From: Spirochaetaceae bacterium UBA6243
GTDB taxonomy: Bacteria > Spirochaetota > Spirochaetia > Treponematales > Rectinemataceae
NCBI GenBank assembly: GCA_002441395.1
Contig: DJVZ01000052.1
Coordinates: forward strand, 1,153-36,043
Direction: 5' to 3'
Length of the DNA stretch: 34,891 bases
Position numbers and translations under genes: made by a program. This document shows positions 23,940-32,765 of this stretch, piece after piece; within the stretch, counting starts at the first letter, position 1; each line of letters starts with the position of its first letter. A model generated the notes under the pieces. It was not told the origin of the DNA and did not search any database. It saw only the letters and a list, made by a program, of their open reading frames with translations.

Positions 23940-24680
23940 ATGCAGAATATATTGCGCCATTATAAGAGCTTGGCCTTTGCAAGTCTGTTCATGATACTGG
24001 GAACAGCCGTATTTGCCTTCACTTTCATGCCAATGTCCATTTCGATCTCGCCAAGCGGCGCGCAGAGCATCGCCAGTTTTCGCCTCACCAATGATGCTGC
24101 CCAGCAAATTGCCATTTCGGTCAAGGCCATGACACGCCAGATCGACGAAAATGGAAATGAGACAAATGAACCGGCCGACAATGAGTTCACGATATTCCCA
24201 ACGAGAGTTGTCGTTCAGCCTAATTCTTTTCAAAATATAAAAGTGCAGTACAAAGGCAGCCCCAAGCTTGCCAAGGAAGTAGCATACCGCATCATCGCGG
24301 AACAGGTTCCAATCGATTTCAGTCAGCCGCAGAGTTCAGGAGTAAAGGTACTATTCCGCTATATTGCGGCACTCTATGTGGCGCCGTCCAATGTCAAAGA
24401 CAAGCTGTCAGTCTCGAAAGTCGAATATGCCGAACAGGACGGAAAGAAAGGGTTTCTGGTGACCATCACGAATAGTGGCACCCGCCACGCGCTCATCAAC
24501 GACCCTGTCCTGAAAATTTCCGGCGGACCTTCGGTTTCGGTCACGCTCAGTGATGACCTGCTGAAAGCGATTCAAGGCCAGAATCTGCTTGCGGGAAATG
24601 TGCGAAAGTTCTTTATTCCTTATGATAATGTAAGTCCAAACGCAAATTACTCGGGCGCACTGTCGGCTACGATCGAATAA
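23940..24680 (+). CDS. PapD/FimC-like periplasmic pilus chaperone
   Basis: A 246-residue exported protein. The ATG at 23940 follows GGAGGAGCAC and gives a signal peptide ending near TAVFAFTF. The mature protein has the two-immunoglobulin-domain pattern of pilus chaperones. The first domain has ISISPSGAQSIASFRLTND (strands A and B), then FTIFPTRVVVQPNSFQNIKV (strands F/G1) and EVAYRIIAEQVPID, the chaperone pattern P-x-R-x-x-x-x-P...Q-x-x-x-V...YRI-x-x-E-x-x-P. The second domain (about 150-246) is a shorter beta-sandwich. It would cap pilin subunits in the periplasm by donating a strand. The usher-like gene follows 63 bases later and a subunit-like gene after that. Similarity is visible but distant. 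Confidence 0.72.
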   Translation: MQNILRHYKSLAFASLFMILGTAVFAFTFMPMSISISPSGAQSIASFRLTNDAAQQIAISVKAMTRQIDENGNETNEPADNEFTIFPTRVVVQPNSFQNIKVQYKGSPKLAKEVAYRIIAEQVPIDFSQPQSSGVKVLFRYIAALYVAPSNVKDKLSVSKVEYAEQDGKKGFLVTITNSGTRHALINDPVLKISGGPSVSVTLSDDLLKAIQGQNLLAGNVRKFFIPYDNVSPNANYSGALSATIE

Positions 24681-24743
24681 CGATTTCATGCGCGGGTGAT
24701 TTGAAGTCGATATAAAAAATGTAATGTGTGGAGCAATTATTCA

Positions 24744-27221
24744 ATGGTCTTTAGAAAAACTTCACTCTTCCTCGTGCTGAGCTTCGTTTGGGGAATAACC
24801 ATGCTTTTCGGCCAGGTGCCCGGTGTCAGGAAAACAAACGGCCAACCTGCATTTCCCAATGTACCCATCGCTCACGACACGATAATGCCGGAGCTCAGAA
24901 TCAGCTTTGCGCTCACGATAAACGGCAAGCCCATGGGCGAAATCGATGCGGGCGTGTGGCACAACGAGGCAATCCTCGAAAAGGAACCGGCAGCCCGGCT
25001 CCTGATCGATTACCTGCGTCCCGATATCTATTCAACTATTTTCGATACGATATTCAAAGGCCTCACATGGCTCAGCGCCGAAGATTTCGCGATCACGGGC
25101 ATTGCTTTTGAATTCGATCCGGCGGAGCTCACCATCAGTATCACTATACCTCCCGAGTATGCGCCCGTTGTGGATATTGATTTTGTGCCCGAACAAGTGC
25201 CAAATTACAAGCCCATTCTCAGACCGGCGCCTTTCTCGGGATTCATCCAGAATGAATCGAATCTGCAAGTTTCGAGCTCATCCGACAGTACGCTGTTTTT
25301 TTCGACAAAACTCTATTCCATGATCGATATTATGGGAACGCATCTTTTCGGTTCGGGATATGTATCCCTCTCTCAGACGTCGTCTTCGTATTATTTCGAT
25401 AGCATTTACGCGCTTTGGAACGACAACGCCCGAAAATTGCAGATCTCGCTGGGTATGATAAGCGCTCCTGGCACGGGCTTTCAGTCACAACCTTCGCTTT
25501 ACGCCATTTCGTTCGCAAGCGTCGAAAATCAGCGCTATCTTGTGCGTCAAGGATTTATCGACGATAAAACCGAGTTTACTATTCATAAACTCGCAAAAGT
25601 AACGGTCGAAGTGAATGGCCGACCTATCCGGCAAGTACTTCTGGCTCCCGGAAATTATCGCATTCTCGATTTGCCTTTCACCACCGGCCTCAATGAATTC
25701 ATCCTGCGTATCGAAGAAACAGATGGCAATGTGCAGGTTCTTCGTCGCATTGTCCCGCGCGACGGCAATATCTTGCAGGTAGGAACTTCTGAATTCGCGT
25801 TTTCCGCGGGAACATCAACGACTGACTGGAGCGAATTTTTTGCTTCCGGCTATTATCTCTACGGTTTTTCGCCGACATTTTCAGGAGGTATCAACCTTCA
25901 ATCCGACAAGCGCTCAGCAATGGGGGGCCTTACATGGGTCTCCGCCCTTCCGATTGGCACACTGAATGGCTCGGCTTCTGTCGTGGGACGCTGGGATGGG
26001 TGGGGCGAAATGTTCGCCCCTGCGGCTTCTGTGAGCTATCTCTTTTCAATGCCTGAAAAAGACTACATTCCTTCGTTAGGAATCTCAGCAAATTATCGCG
26101 GACTGGGTTTCGAATCGCCAGGCACTTCGGCGCCGACAGGGTCAGCGCCGGATGCCTTCTTCTCACTCTCAGCAAATCTCTATTCAAAGATTTTCGCGCG
26201 AACGGGCACAAGCATCGGCTATTCTTTCACACTCACCGAAAGCGCGCCTCCGACGATGACCCACGGGTTGTATGCATCGATCAGCCAGAGCTTTATACGC
26301 GGCGGAAATGTAAATCTTTCCGGGCAACTTTCCTTCCCCGCATCGGGCACACCCACTTTTTCCGCGATTCTGGCCTTCAGTATTATGCCAAAGGACATAT
26401 ATCAGCGATCCTTCAATTACCTGCAGACTTCGGAGGGGAGCACGAGCCTTGGCATATTGGACAAAACCTCCGCCTTTGGACAAGTCTTCGATGTAAACCT
26501 CAATGCGAGCAATCTTCTGCCAGGTTCGAAGAATGACAGCTCCGTCGGTCTAGGAATCCGAAATAATTCAGATTACATCGATGTCAGCGCAAGCGGAACC
26601 CTCAGCTATGCGAACAGCACAAATACTTATTCTGGAAGCGGATATGCGCAATTGAGAACCACAATGGCGTTTGTCGGAAACCATGTCGCGTTTACGCGGC
26701 AAATCCCTGATTCCTTCCTGCTGATCACTTCATCACCGGCCATGAAAAATGGGGCTGTGTCGTACAAACTCAGCAGCGGCTCGCAATATCTTGCGAAACA
26801 CGGTCAGAATGTCGTCGTACCGCTCACAAGTTATACTACGGCAGTCCTCTCGACCGATCTTGTGGAAGCTTCACTCAATCTCAACCCCCGCCATCCCTTT
26901 GTGGTCGTCTCTCCCGCGTACCGCAGCGGCATTCTCTTTGAGAGCGATGTGGTGAAACGGTATATCATCACTGGCCGTCTCATTGACCAGAATGGCAAAC
27001 CAATCGCGTATCTTCCTGGCGATGTCTATGATATTGGCGGCTCGCTGGAAACTTCGACATTTACGGATGAATTGGGGAAATTCGATATTTATGACATTTT
27101 GCCGGGAATGTACAGGGTCGAGTGGCCCGAAGGCTATGGAAGCACCCAGTTCGAGCTGCCTGAAACTGAAAGTGACAGCATTGATTTGGGCGATATCAAG
27201 GTACATATAGAAACCAAATAG
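24744..27221 (+). CDS. FimD/CsuD-like outer-membrane usher
   Basis: An 825-residue exported beta-rich protein, the usual usher length. The ATG at 24744 has GGAG ten bases upstream and opens a signal peptide ending near MLFGQ; a GTG at 24726 is less likely. The N-terminal domain (about 45-140) has LTINGKPMGE and, at its end, TISITIPPEY, matching the L-x-L-x-I-P-x-x-x segment of ushers. Residues about 285-325 match the plug domain: VTVEVNGRPIRQVLLAPGNY, then RILDLP and G-x-N-E-F-x-x-R-I-E-E-x-D-G. Alternating beta-strands rich in Ser/Tyr fill the barrel. The C-terminal domain (about 735-800) has GRLIDQNGKPIAYLPGDVYD and ends KVHIETK, resembling usher C-terminal sandwich domains. It would form the secretion pore for the subunit encoded next. 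Confidence 0.62.
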   Translation: MVFRKTSLFLVLSFVWGITMLFGQVPGVRKTNGQPAFPNVPIAHDTIMPELRISFALTINGKPMGEIDAGVWHNEAILEKEPAARLLIDYLRPDIYSTIFDTIFKGLTWLSAEDFAITGIAFEFDPAELTISITIPPEYAPVVDIDFVPEQVPNYKPILRPAPFSGFIQNESNLQVSSSSDSTLFFSTKLYSMIDIMGTHLFGSGYVSLSQTSSSYYFDSIYALWNDNARKLQISLGMISAPGTGFQSQPSLYAISFASVENQRYLVRQGFIDDKTEFTIHKLAKVTVEVNGRPIRQVLLAPGNYRILDLPFTTGLNEFILRIEETDGNVQVLRRIVPRDGNILQVGTSEFAFSAGTSTTDWSEFFASGYYLYGFSPTFSGGINLQSDKRSAMGGLTWVSALPIGTLNGSASVVGRWDGWGEMFAPAASVSYLFSMPEKDYIPSLGISANYRGLGFESPGTSAPTGSAPDAFFSLSANLYSKIFARTGTSIGYSFTLTESAPPTMTHGLYASISQSFIRGGNVNLSGQLSFPASGTPTFSAILAFSIMPKDIYQRSFNYLQTSEGSTSLGILDKTSAFGQVFDVNLNASNLLPGSKNDSSVGLGIRNNSDYIDVSASGTLSYANSTNTYSGSGYAQLRTTMAFVGNHVAFTRQIPDSFLLITSSPAMKNGAVSYKLSSGSQYLAKHGQNVVVPLTSYTTAVLSTDLVEASLNLNPRHPFVVVSPAYRSGILFESDVVKRYIITGRLIDQNGKPIAYLPGDVYDIGGSLETSTFTDELGKFDIYDILPGMYRVEWPEGYGSTQFELPETESDSIDLGDIKVHIETK

Positions 27222-27247
27222 CGTTACAATAAAAGAAGGACATGGCC

Positions 27248-28159
27248 ATGAGAAATAAAATTTTGTGCTTTGCGCTAATGTGGGCGGCACTGGTAATCGC
27301 GGTGAGTGGGCAGACACTGTCGCTCGACACGATGTCAGATCCAAGTCCTGTCACCTATGATCCTTATTCCGGAAGCGATACGACGGGCTCGCAGTTTACG
27401 TTTACCGTGCGATTAAGTAAAAAGCCAAGATATTCTGTCGACTTTTGTGCAGTGATCGACGGGTCGCCCTATGCAAGCTCGCGCACATTAACCTCATCGG
27501 CTAACACTCTTACAGTAGGCTTTTTTCAAGACTCCTCATATGGAACTGAAATACAGAGCAGCGTAAATTATACCTCTGATACACTTATCACAGGAACAAT
27601 CCCAAAAAACGCCACGACCTATCAAGTTACTGTCTATCCGCGTCTTTCCAAAGGCCAGAGCGCGTCCTGGGGAACCTATACAGGTACCTTTTATGTAAAG
27701 CTCTACTCTGGCACTATCCCGTTCAGCTTTTTTCTGGCGGATACTGCAAGTTTCACCTATACTGCGGCTGTTGCACAGACGATAGATGTAAAAGTTGGGT
27801 CATCAGGCGGCAGCTATGATACGGGAGCAAGCTCATACAATATCGCCCTTGGCGATCTATCACAGGGGCCGACCGGAAGTTTTGGAATATTTGTAAGAGG
27901 AAATACGGCCTATACCCTATACATGAATGTGACTTCTGGTGGCTACCTTACTTCCACCACGACCTCTGATAAGGTTAGCTACTCTTTGACGATCAATGGC
28001 ATTAGCTACACACTCGGCCCCAGCGTGATTATTGATCGGCAAACGTCCAAAGCAATGTATAGCAAAGTATTATTGGGAGAGATAAGCGTCCCCTCAGGAC
28101 AGGATGTCGAGGCCGGACAATACTCCGATATTGTCAGTTTCTCGGTAGTGGCCAATTAG
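27248..28159 (+). CDS. Two-domain spore-coat-U-like pilus subunit or adhesin
   Basis: A 303-residue exported protein. The ATG at 27248 lies seven bases after AGAAGGA, while the ATG at 27242 is too close. The signal peptide is MRNKILCF to VSGQ. Residues about 22-165 form one beta-rich Ser/Thr/Tyr-rich domain. Residues about 170-303 resemble the SCPU (spore coat U) domain of archaic chaperone-usher pilins: IDVKVGSSGG, a long glycine/serine region, ISYTLGP, and the closing AGQYSDIVSFSVVAN, which matches the AGTYSDTVTVTV end of that family. The two-domain build recalls a tip adhesin such as CsuE more than a simple rod pilin. It is the only subunit gene seen in the cluster. The role in adhesion or fibre formation is inferred. 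Confidence 0.65.
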   Translation: MRNKILCFALMWAALVIAVSGQTLSLDTMSDPSPVTYDPYSGSDTTGSQFTFTVRLSKKPRYSVDFCAVIDGSPYASSRTLTSSANTLTVGFFQDSSYGTEIQSSVNYTSDTLITGTIPKNATTYQVTVYPRLSKGQSASWGTYTGTFYVKLYSGTIPFSFFLADTASFTYTAAVAQTIDVKVGSSGGSYDTGASSYNIALGDLSQGPTGSFGIFVRGNTAYTLYMNVTSGGYLTSTTTSDKVSYSLTINGISYTLGPSVIIDRQTSKAMYSKVLLGEISVPSGQDVEAGQYSDIVSFSVVAN

Positions 28160-28218
28160 CACACCATGGAGGAAGTGCGCTGCAACGTGAGCGCGCTCTG
28201 CCCAGGCGGCTTTCTGTC

Positions 28219-28247
28219 TTGACAGAATCAGTTTTGTGGCGTACATC
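28219..28247 (+). promoter_or_regulatory. Promoter of malQ
   Basis: A perfect -35 box TTGACA (28219-28224) lies 17 bases from TACATC (28242-28247). Transcription would begin about 12 bases before the malQ ATG, and no Shine-Dalgarno is visible there, so translation may start on a near-leaderless message. Confidence 0.55.
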
Positions 28248-28265
28248 ATGTAAATCGGTTTAATT

Positions 28266-29777
28266 ATGAATATTCCACGAAGCTGCGGTGTCATCCTTCA
28301 CCCTCTGTCCCTGAGCGGGCCCTGGCTCTGCGGGACAATGGGAGAAGAAGCGCATGCGTTTGTTGATTTTTGCGCAGAAGCGGGAATTGGCTGGTGGCAG
28401 GTTCTTCCGCTCGGTCCTACAGCGTATGGTGACTCACCCTACCAGAGCCCTTCGGCTTTTGCAGGGAACCCTTACCTCATCGATCCCCGGCCTCTCATAG
28501 CGCAGGGCTTGCTCACTCACAACGAAACTGAGTCATATCGCATGAATTCCTCGGCAGCGACTACAGAACGTATCGACTATGCGGGACTCTTTGCCATAAA
28601 CACAGAGCTCATGGACACCGCATGGGGCCGGTTCAAAACGAATGACAGACAGCAGATTCAAACCGATTTCGGGCGATTCTGCGCGACAAATGCGGTGTGG
28701 CTCGACGATTATGCGCTTTTTGCAGCAATTAAAGAGACCGAACATTACCATGCCTGGAATGAATGGCCGCAGGAGCTCAGGTTCAGGAAGCGGAGCGCGC
28801 TCTCTCGATTTTCACTAGAGCATGAGGACCATATTGGACGCGTAAAATTTTCGCAATTCTTATTCTTTTCGCAGTGGCAGGCGCTCAAAGACTACGCACA
28901 CGCGCACGGCGTGAAAATCATTGGTGACATCCCGATTTTTGCCGCGTACGATTCCGCCGATGTATGGGCACACCCCGAGCTTTTCAGGCTCGATCATGAG
29001 GGGGTGCCTACCCATGTGGCGGGCGTGCCGCCCGATTACTTCACCGCGACGGGACAGCTCTGGGGAAACCCACTCTATAACTGGCCCTTCCACGCAAAAC
29101 AAAACTACGCGTGGTGGATTGAACGCGTTCGTCATTCTTTCCGGCTCGTCGATGCGCTCAGAATCGATCATTTCCGCGGGTTTGAGGCATATTGGGCCGT
29201 TCCGGCCGGAGAGCCGACCGCCGAACATGGCCGTTGGGAGAAAGGTCCGGGGTATACTCTTTTCAATGCGTTAAAGGGGGCACTCGGAGAATTGCCGATC
29301 ATTGCGGAGGATCTGGGATTCATTACGCCTGAAGTGATCGATCTGCGCGACGGCCTCGGATTCCCCGGCATGCGGATTTTGCAGTTCGCGTTCGAGCCGG
29401 AGGAAGACAATCCGGATTATCCGCACAATTACCCCCAGCATTGCATTGCCTACACCGGCACGCACGATAACGACACGTCGACCGGATGGCTGGAATCCGC
29501 CTCGCCCGCCGCGCGGGCGAGGGCGCTGGCTTACACGAACGGCTCCCCTCGCTCCTTCTGCTGGGACATGATCAGGACCGTCTGGGCGAGTCCGGCGTGC
29601 ATAGCCGTGGCGCCTGCCCAAGATCTGCTCGCATTGGGCTCCGAGGCCCGCATGAACTTTCCCGGCAGACAGAACGGCTATTGGACGTGGAGGATGCGCG
29701 AGAACGCCCTTTCCGCCGACATCGCAAGAAGGCTGCGGAGCCTGTCCGAAACATATTTCAGAGTTTCCGGCGTTTGA
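28266..29777 (+). CDS. malQ: 4-alpha-glucanotransferase (GH77, amylomaltase)
   Basis: A 503-residue cytoplasmic enzyme that transfers glucan segments between maltodextrins. It shows the GH77 hallmarks: WWQVLPLGPTAYGDSPYQ near the N-terminus, nucleophile Asp301 in LRIDHFRGFEAYW, acid/base Glu348 in IIAEDLG, and Asp401 in YTGTHDNDTSTGW. Length is typical of bacterial MalQ. It is a single gene with its own promoter. Its last 20 bases overlap the end of the convergent P-type ATPase gene. The 28160-28265 gap upstream contains only the promoter and a short stem GCGCT/AGCGC. Confidence 0.95.
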   Translation: MNIPRSCGVILHPLSLSGPWLCGTMGEEAHAFVDFCAEAGIGWWQVLPLGPTAYGDSPYQSPSAFAGNPYLIDPRPLIAQGLLTHNETESYRMNSSAATTERIDYAGLFAINTELMDTAWGRFKTNDRQQIQTDFGRFCATNAVWLDDYALFAAIKETEHYHAWNEWPQELRFRKRSALSRFSLEHEDHIGRVKFSQFLFFSQWQALKDYAHAHGVKIIGDIPIFAAYDSADVWAHPELFRLDHEGVPTHVAGVPPDYFTATGQLWGNPLYNWPFHAKQNYAWWIERVRHSFRLVDALRIDHFRGFEAYWAVPAGEPTAEHGRWEKGPGYTLFNALKGALGELPIIAEDLGFITPEVIDLRDGLGFPGMRILQFAFEPEEDNPDYPHNYPQHCIAYTGTHDNDTSTGWLESASPAARARALAYTNGSPRSFCWDMIRTVWASPACIAVAPAQDLLALGSEARMNFPGRQNGYWTWRMRENALSADIARRLRSLSETYFRVSGV

Positions 29778-32469
29778 AGACTTTCACGACTTCATTCAGG
29801 GTGATGGTGAACACCGCCAGCAAAAGCACGATGAGCCAGTCCATCGCGCCGAGCCCCGTAACCTTGAAGAACCCGGCAAAAGGCGGAATCATGATGACCA
29901 GGACCTGAAGCAGGCACCCCGCAGCGAATGCCCCCACGAGATAACGATTGCCGAAAATGCCTATCGAAAAGAGAGACCGTGTCGGATGGCGCAGGTTGAA
30001 CGCGTGAAAAAGCTGGGAAAGACTCAGGGTTGCGAATGCCATCGTCCTGGCAAGCTTCAGTGCGGCATCGCCGGTGAGACCCTCGACCGTGGCACGGTTC
30101 ATGCCGATGAAGAATGCCGATAGTGCGAGGGCGCCGATGACTATTCCATTCATTATGAGCGAACTGGTTCCGCCTCTCGCAAAAAGGCTCTCCTTTGGGT
30201 CCCGGGGTTTCTCGTTTATGACGGCCGGATCGCCGGGGTCCATGCCGAGAGCCAACGCGGGGAACGTGTCGGTGACGAGATTCACCCACAGGATATGGAT
30301 CGGCAGGAGCGGTATGGGAAAACCGAACAGCACGGCGGTAAAGACAACGATGATTTCTCCCGCATTGCAGGAAATGAGGTAAAGAACCGCCTTCCTGATG
30401 TTGTTGTAGATGTTGCGGCCTGTTTCTATGGCCCGCACGATCGTGGCAAAGTTGTCGTCGGCGAGAATCATGTCGGCGGCACCTTTTGCGACGTCGGTAC
30501 CGGTAATTCCCATCGCCACACCAATGTCGGCGGCTTTCAGACTGGGGGCGTCGTTGACGCCGTCGCCGGTCATGGACACGACATGCCCTATTGATCTGAA
30601 GGCTTTGACAATCCGGACCTTGTGTTCGGGCGAAACGCGGGCAAAAACCCTGACGTGGCGGACCTTTTCGGCAAGCTGCGCGTCGTCAAGCTGATCGATC
30701 TCCGTGCCTGACAAGGCGTCGTTTTCGTCATTTGCGATGTCCAGGTCGCGGGCGATGGCGAGGGCAGTGGCCTTGTGGTCGCCCGTTATCATGGCCACGC
30801 CAATGCCGGATTTTCTGCACGCGGCGACGGAATCGCGGACTTCGAGCCGGGGGGGGTCCATCATGCCGACGGCGCCCAAATAAATCAGGTCGCTTTCCAT
30901 GGGTTCACCCGACACCTCCTCGCCGTCCACAAGGGGACGCCAGGCCGCGCCCAGCACGCGCAGTGCCTGCGCGGCCATCGTATCCGAGGATGCCAGAATT
31001 GCGGAACGGGCCGCATCGTCAAGGGGCAACACCCTGCCATCCCGATAATAGCGGGTACATTTTCCCAAAAGCCGGTCCACCGCGCCCTTTGTCATGATGA
31101 AACGCTCCCCGCTCCTCTCATGGACGGTGCTCATCATTTTTCGCACGGAATCGAAAGGCACTTCTCCGACTCGGGGAGTGGCAAGCAAGAGAGCGGTCTG
31201 CTCAATACCATGTTCCTTCGCAAGTTCGAGCAAAGCGATTTCGGTGGGATCTCCCGTCGCCTGAGTCACGTGGCTGGCCGAGCCTCCCGCCTGGCTCCCC
31301 TCCGGGCCGGCGCCGATCGTGGCGTCGTTGCAGAGCGCCATCGTTTCCAGCAAAAGCCGGTGCGCTTCCCGCGAAGGGTCGAGGCCCGCTGCGGCGCCGT
31401 CAAGGCCATCCGACGCAAAGGCCGTCACCGACATCTTGTTGCGGGTGAGCGTGCCCGTCTTGTCCGAGCAGATCATGGTGACGGAACCCAACGTTTCGAC
31501 CGCAGGCAGCTTGCGGACTATGGCCTTCTCCTTGCTCATGAGCTGGACGCCTATCGCGAGGACGATCGTCACGATGGCAGGCAGGCCCTCGGGAATCGCC
31601 GCGACCGCAAGCGACACCGATGTCAGGAAAAGTTCAAACACGCTTCCCTGCGCTATGACGCCATACCGTATAAATTCCTCGCCAAGCCCCAGCAAAAACA
31701 TGAAACCACAGAGAATCAGAATGCCGGTTCCGAGCTTCTTGCCAAAATCATCCAGCTTTTTCTGAAGAGGTGTGGCCTCTTCCGGTTCGGCTTCGAGCAT
31801 TTCGGCGATGTTTCCCAATTCCGTGCTCATTCCCGTCGCCACGGCTATGCCTCGCCCGCGGCCATAGGTGGCCGTCGTGGAGAGATAACCCATATTGAGC
31901 CTGTCGCCAAGGGGCGCTTCCTCTTCCCCCAGGAAGGATGCATCCTTTTCGGCCGGCACGGATTCTCCCGTCAACGAAGCTTCCTCCACTTTCAAGTTGA
32001 CGGTCTCCGTCCACCGGAGGTCGCAGGGAAGGACCCGCCCCGCGTCTACCACAACCAAATCGCCAGGAACGACTTCTTCGGCCTTAACTTCCGTCTGTCG
32101 GCCGTCGCGGACAACCAGCGCCCTGGGCGATGAAAGTTTTTTCAGCGCCTCTATGGCCTTTTCGGCTTTGGATTCCTGTATTACCCCGACTATGGCATTG
32201 ATGAGGACGACGACGAGAATGATGATGGCATCTGAAATTTCGCCAAGAAGGACGGAAACAACGGCGGCGGCAATCAGAATGTAAATCAGAAAATCGTTGA
32301 ATTGTTCAAAAAACCGACGGAAAAGACTTTTCGGTTTTTTCCCTTTCAATGTGTTGGGACCATATTCCTCCAGACGCCTTTCAGCTTCTTCGGAGGTCAA
32401 GCCAAGCTCGGCGTTTGTCCTGAACTCCTCGAGTGTCGCTTCAATGGTCCTTGTATGCCATGATTTCAT
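29758..32469 (-). CDS. P-type cation ATPase, Ca2+/Mn2+ exporter type (P2A)
   Basis: A 903-residue ten-helix pump of the SERCA/PMR1/PacL group. Signature elements are the N-terminal cation-ATPase domain, TGES (167-170), IPEGLPAIV in M4 (Glu294), the phosphorylated Asp336 in CSDKTGTLTRNK, TGDGVNDAPSLKAADIG, NAGEIIVVF in M5 and ILWVNLVTDTFPALALG in M6. The M4 Glu, M5 Asn/Glu and M6 Asn/Thr/Asp set is that of calcium pumps. A yybP-ykoY riboswitch in the leader argues that manganese is a physiological substrate or signal, as for other P2A pumps under that element. The ATG at 32469 follows GGAGGG; the frame extends further upstream into the riboswitch, but that part is not coding. The 3' end overlaps malQ by 20 bases. 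Confidence 0.93.
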   Translation of the reverse strand: MKSWHTRTIEATLEEFRTNAELGLTSEEAERRLEEYGPNTLKGKKPKSLFRRFFEQFNDFLIYILIAAAVVSVLLGEISDAIIILVVVLINAIVGVIQESKAEKAIEALKKLSSPRALVVRDGRQTEVKAEEVVPGDLVVVDAGRVLPCDLRWTETVNLKVEEASLTGESVPAEKDASFLGEEEAPLGDRLNMGYLSTTATYGRGRGIAVATGMSTELGNIAEMLEAEPEEATPLQKKLDDFGKKLGTGILILCGFMFLLGLGEEFIRYGVIAQGSVFELFLTSVSLAVAAIPEGLPAIVTIVLAIGVQLMSKEKAIVRKLPAVETLGSVTMICSDKTGTLTRNKMSVTAFASDGLDGAAAGLDPSREAHRLLLETMALCNDATIGAGPEGSQAGGSASHVTQATGDPTEIALLELAKEHGIEQTALLLATPRVGEVPFDSVRKMMSTVHERSGERFIMTKGAVDRLLGKCTRYYRDGRVLPLDDAARSAILASSDTMAAQALRVLGAAWRPLVDGEEVSGEPMESDLIYLGAVGMMDPPRLEVRDSVAACRKSGIGVAMITGDHKATALAIARDLDIANDENDALSGTEIDQLDDAQLAEKVRHVRVFARVSPEHKVRIVKAFRSIGHVVSMTGDGVNDAPSLKAADIGVAMGITGTDVAKGAADMILADDNFATIVRAIETGRNIYNNIRKAVLYLISCNAGEIIVVFTAVLFGFPIPLLPIHILWVNLVTDTFPALALGMDPGDPAVINEKPRDPKESLFARGGTSSLIMNGIVIGALALSAFFIGMNRATVEGLTGDAALKLARTMAFATLSLSQLFHAFNLRHPTRSLFSIGIFGNRYLVGAFAAGCLLQVLVIMIPPFAGFFKVTGLGAMDWLIVLLLAVFTITLNEVVKVFKRRKL

Positions 32470-32518
32470 ACATCCCTCCGCTTTGTACCTGTTGTTGTAC
32501 CTGTTGTTCCCCGGATAC

Positions 32519-32566
32519 AAAAAAAGACCTTCGCCCCGAATCCCAAGGACTCGAAACGAAGGTCTT
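32519..32566 (-). terminator. Riboswitch-controlled terminator in the ATPase leader
   Basis: A perfect 10-base-pair stem (AAGACCTTCG at 32557-32566 read on the minus strand, with CGAAGGTCTT at 32524-32533) is followed by a run of T residues (32519-32525 region). The 5' arm is the same sequence as the conserved 3' strand of the riboswitch aptamer, so the two structures exclude each other. Ligand binding would prevent termination and turn the pump gene on. Confidence 0.85.
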
Positions 32567-32667
32567 GCTTTCTCGTTGCATGAGCGAAAGACCGGAACCT
32601 GCTCCCGCACGTCGTCCTGACGATCTTTCTTCCGCGCTGTGGCACGGACAAGCTACTCCCCTTGCAG
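32557..32667 (-). promoter_or_regulatory. yybP-ykoY manganese riboswitch
   Basis: Two conserved blocks of the yybP-ykoY (Mn2+) riboswitch are present on the minus strand: AAGGGGAGTAGC (GGGGAGTAG at 32653-32661) and GCAAGACCTTCG (32557-32568). They are about 90 bases apart, with helix-forming sequence between them. The predicted transcription start falls at about 32665, directly at the aptamer. The downstream gene is a P-type cation pump, a gene class known to be under this riboswitch. The overlap with the terminator stem suggests an ON switch in response to Mn2+. Confidence 0.85.
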
Positions 32668-32671
32668 AACG

Positions 32672-32701
32672 AATATACTTTTATTCCGTAGGCGCGGTCA
32701 A
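32672..32701 (-). promoter_or_regulatory. Promoter of the riboswitch/ATPase transcript
   Basis: TTGACC (32696-32701) and TATATT (32672-32677) are 18 bases apart on the minus strand, just before the aptamer. The inverted repeat AAGTGC/GCACTT (32700-32705 with 32712-32717) touches the -35 box and could be an operator or the end of the tRNA-Lys transcript. Confidence 0.65.
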
Positions 32702-32765
32702 GTGCAAAGCCGCACTTCCTGCCCTCATATCCTCCTCGGTGAATACCCCGACGAAGAAACAATTT

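Noticed and set aside
30775..32133. Plus-strand open frame of 452 codons
   Set aside because: Antisense shadow of the P-type ATPase gene in GC-rich DNA, with no recognisable motif.
32470..32610. N-terminal extension of the P-type ATPase frame
   Set aside because: These codons fall in the riboswitch aptamer and terminator. The ATG at 32469 has a good ribosome site and matches the usual N-terminus of the family.
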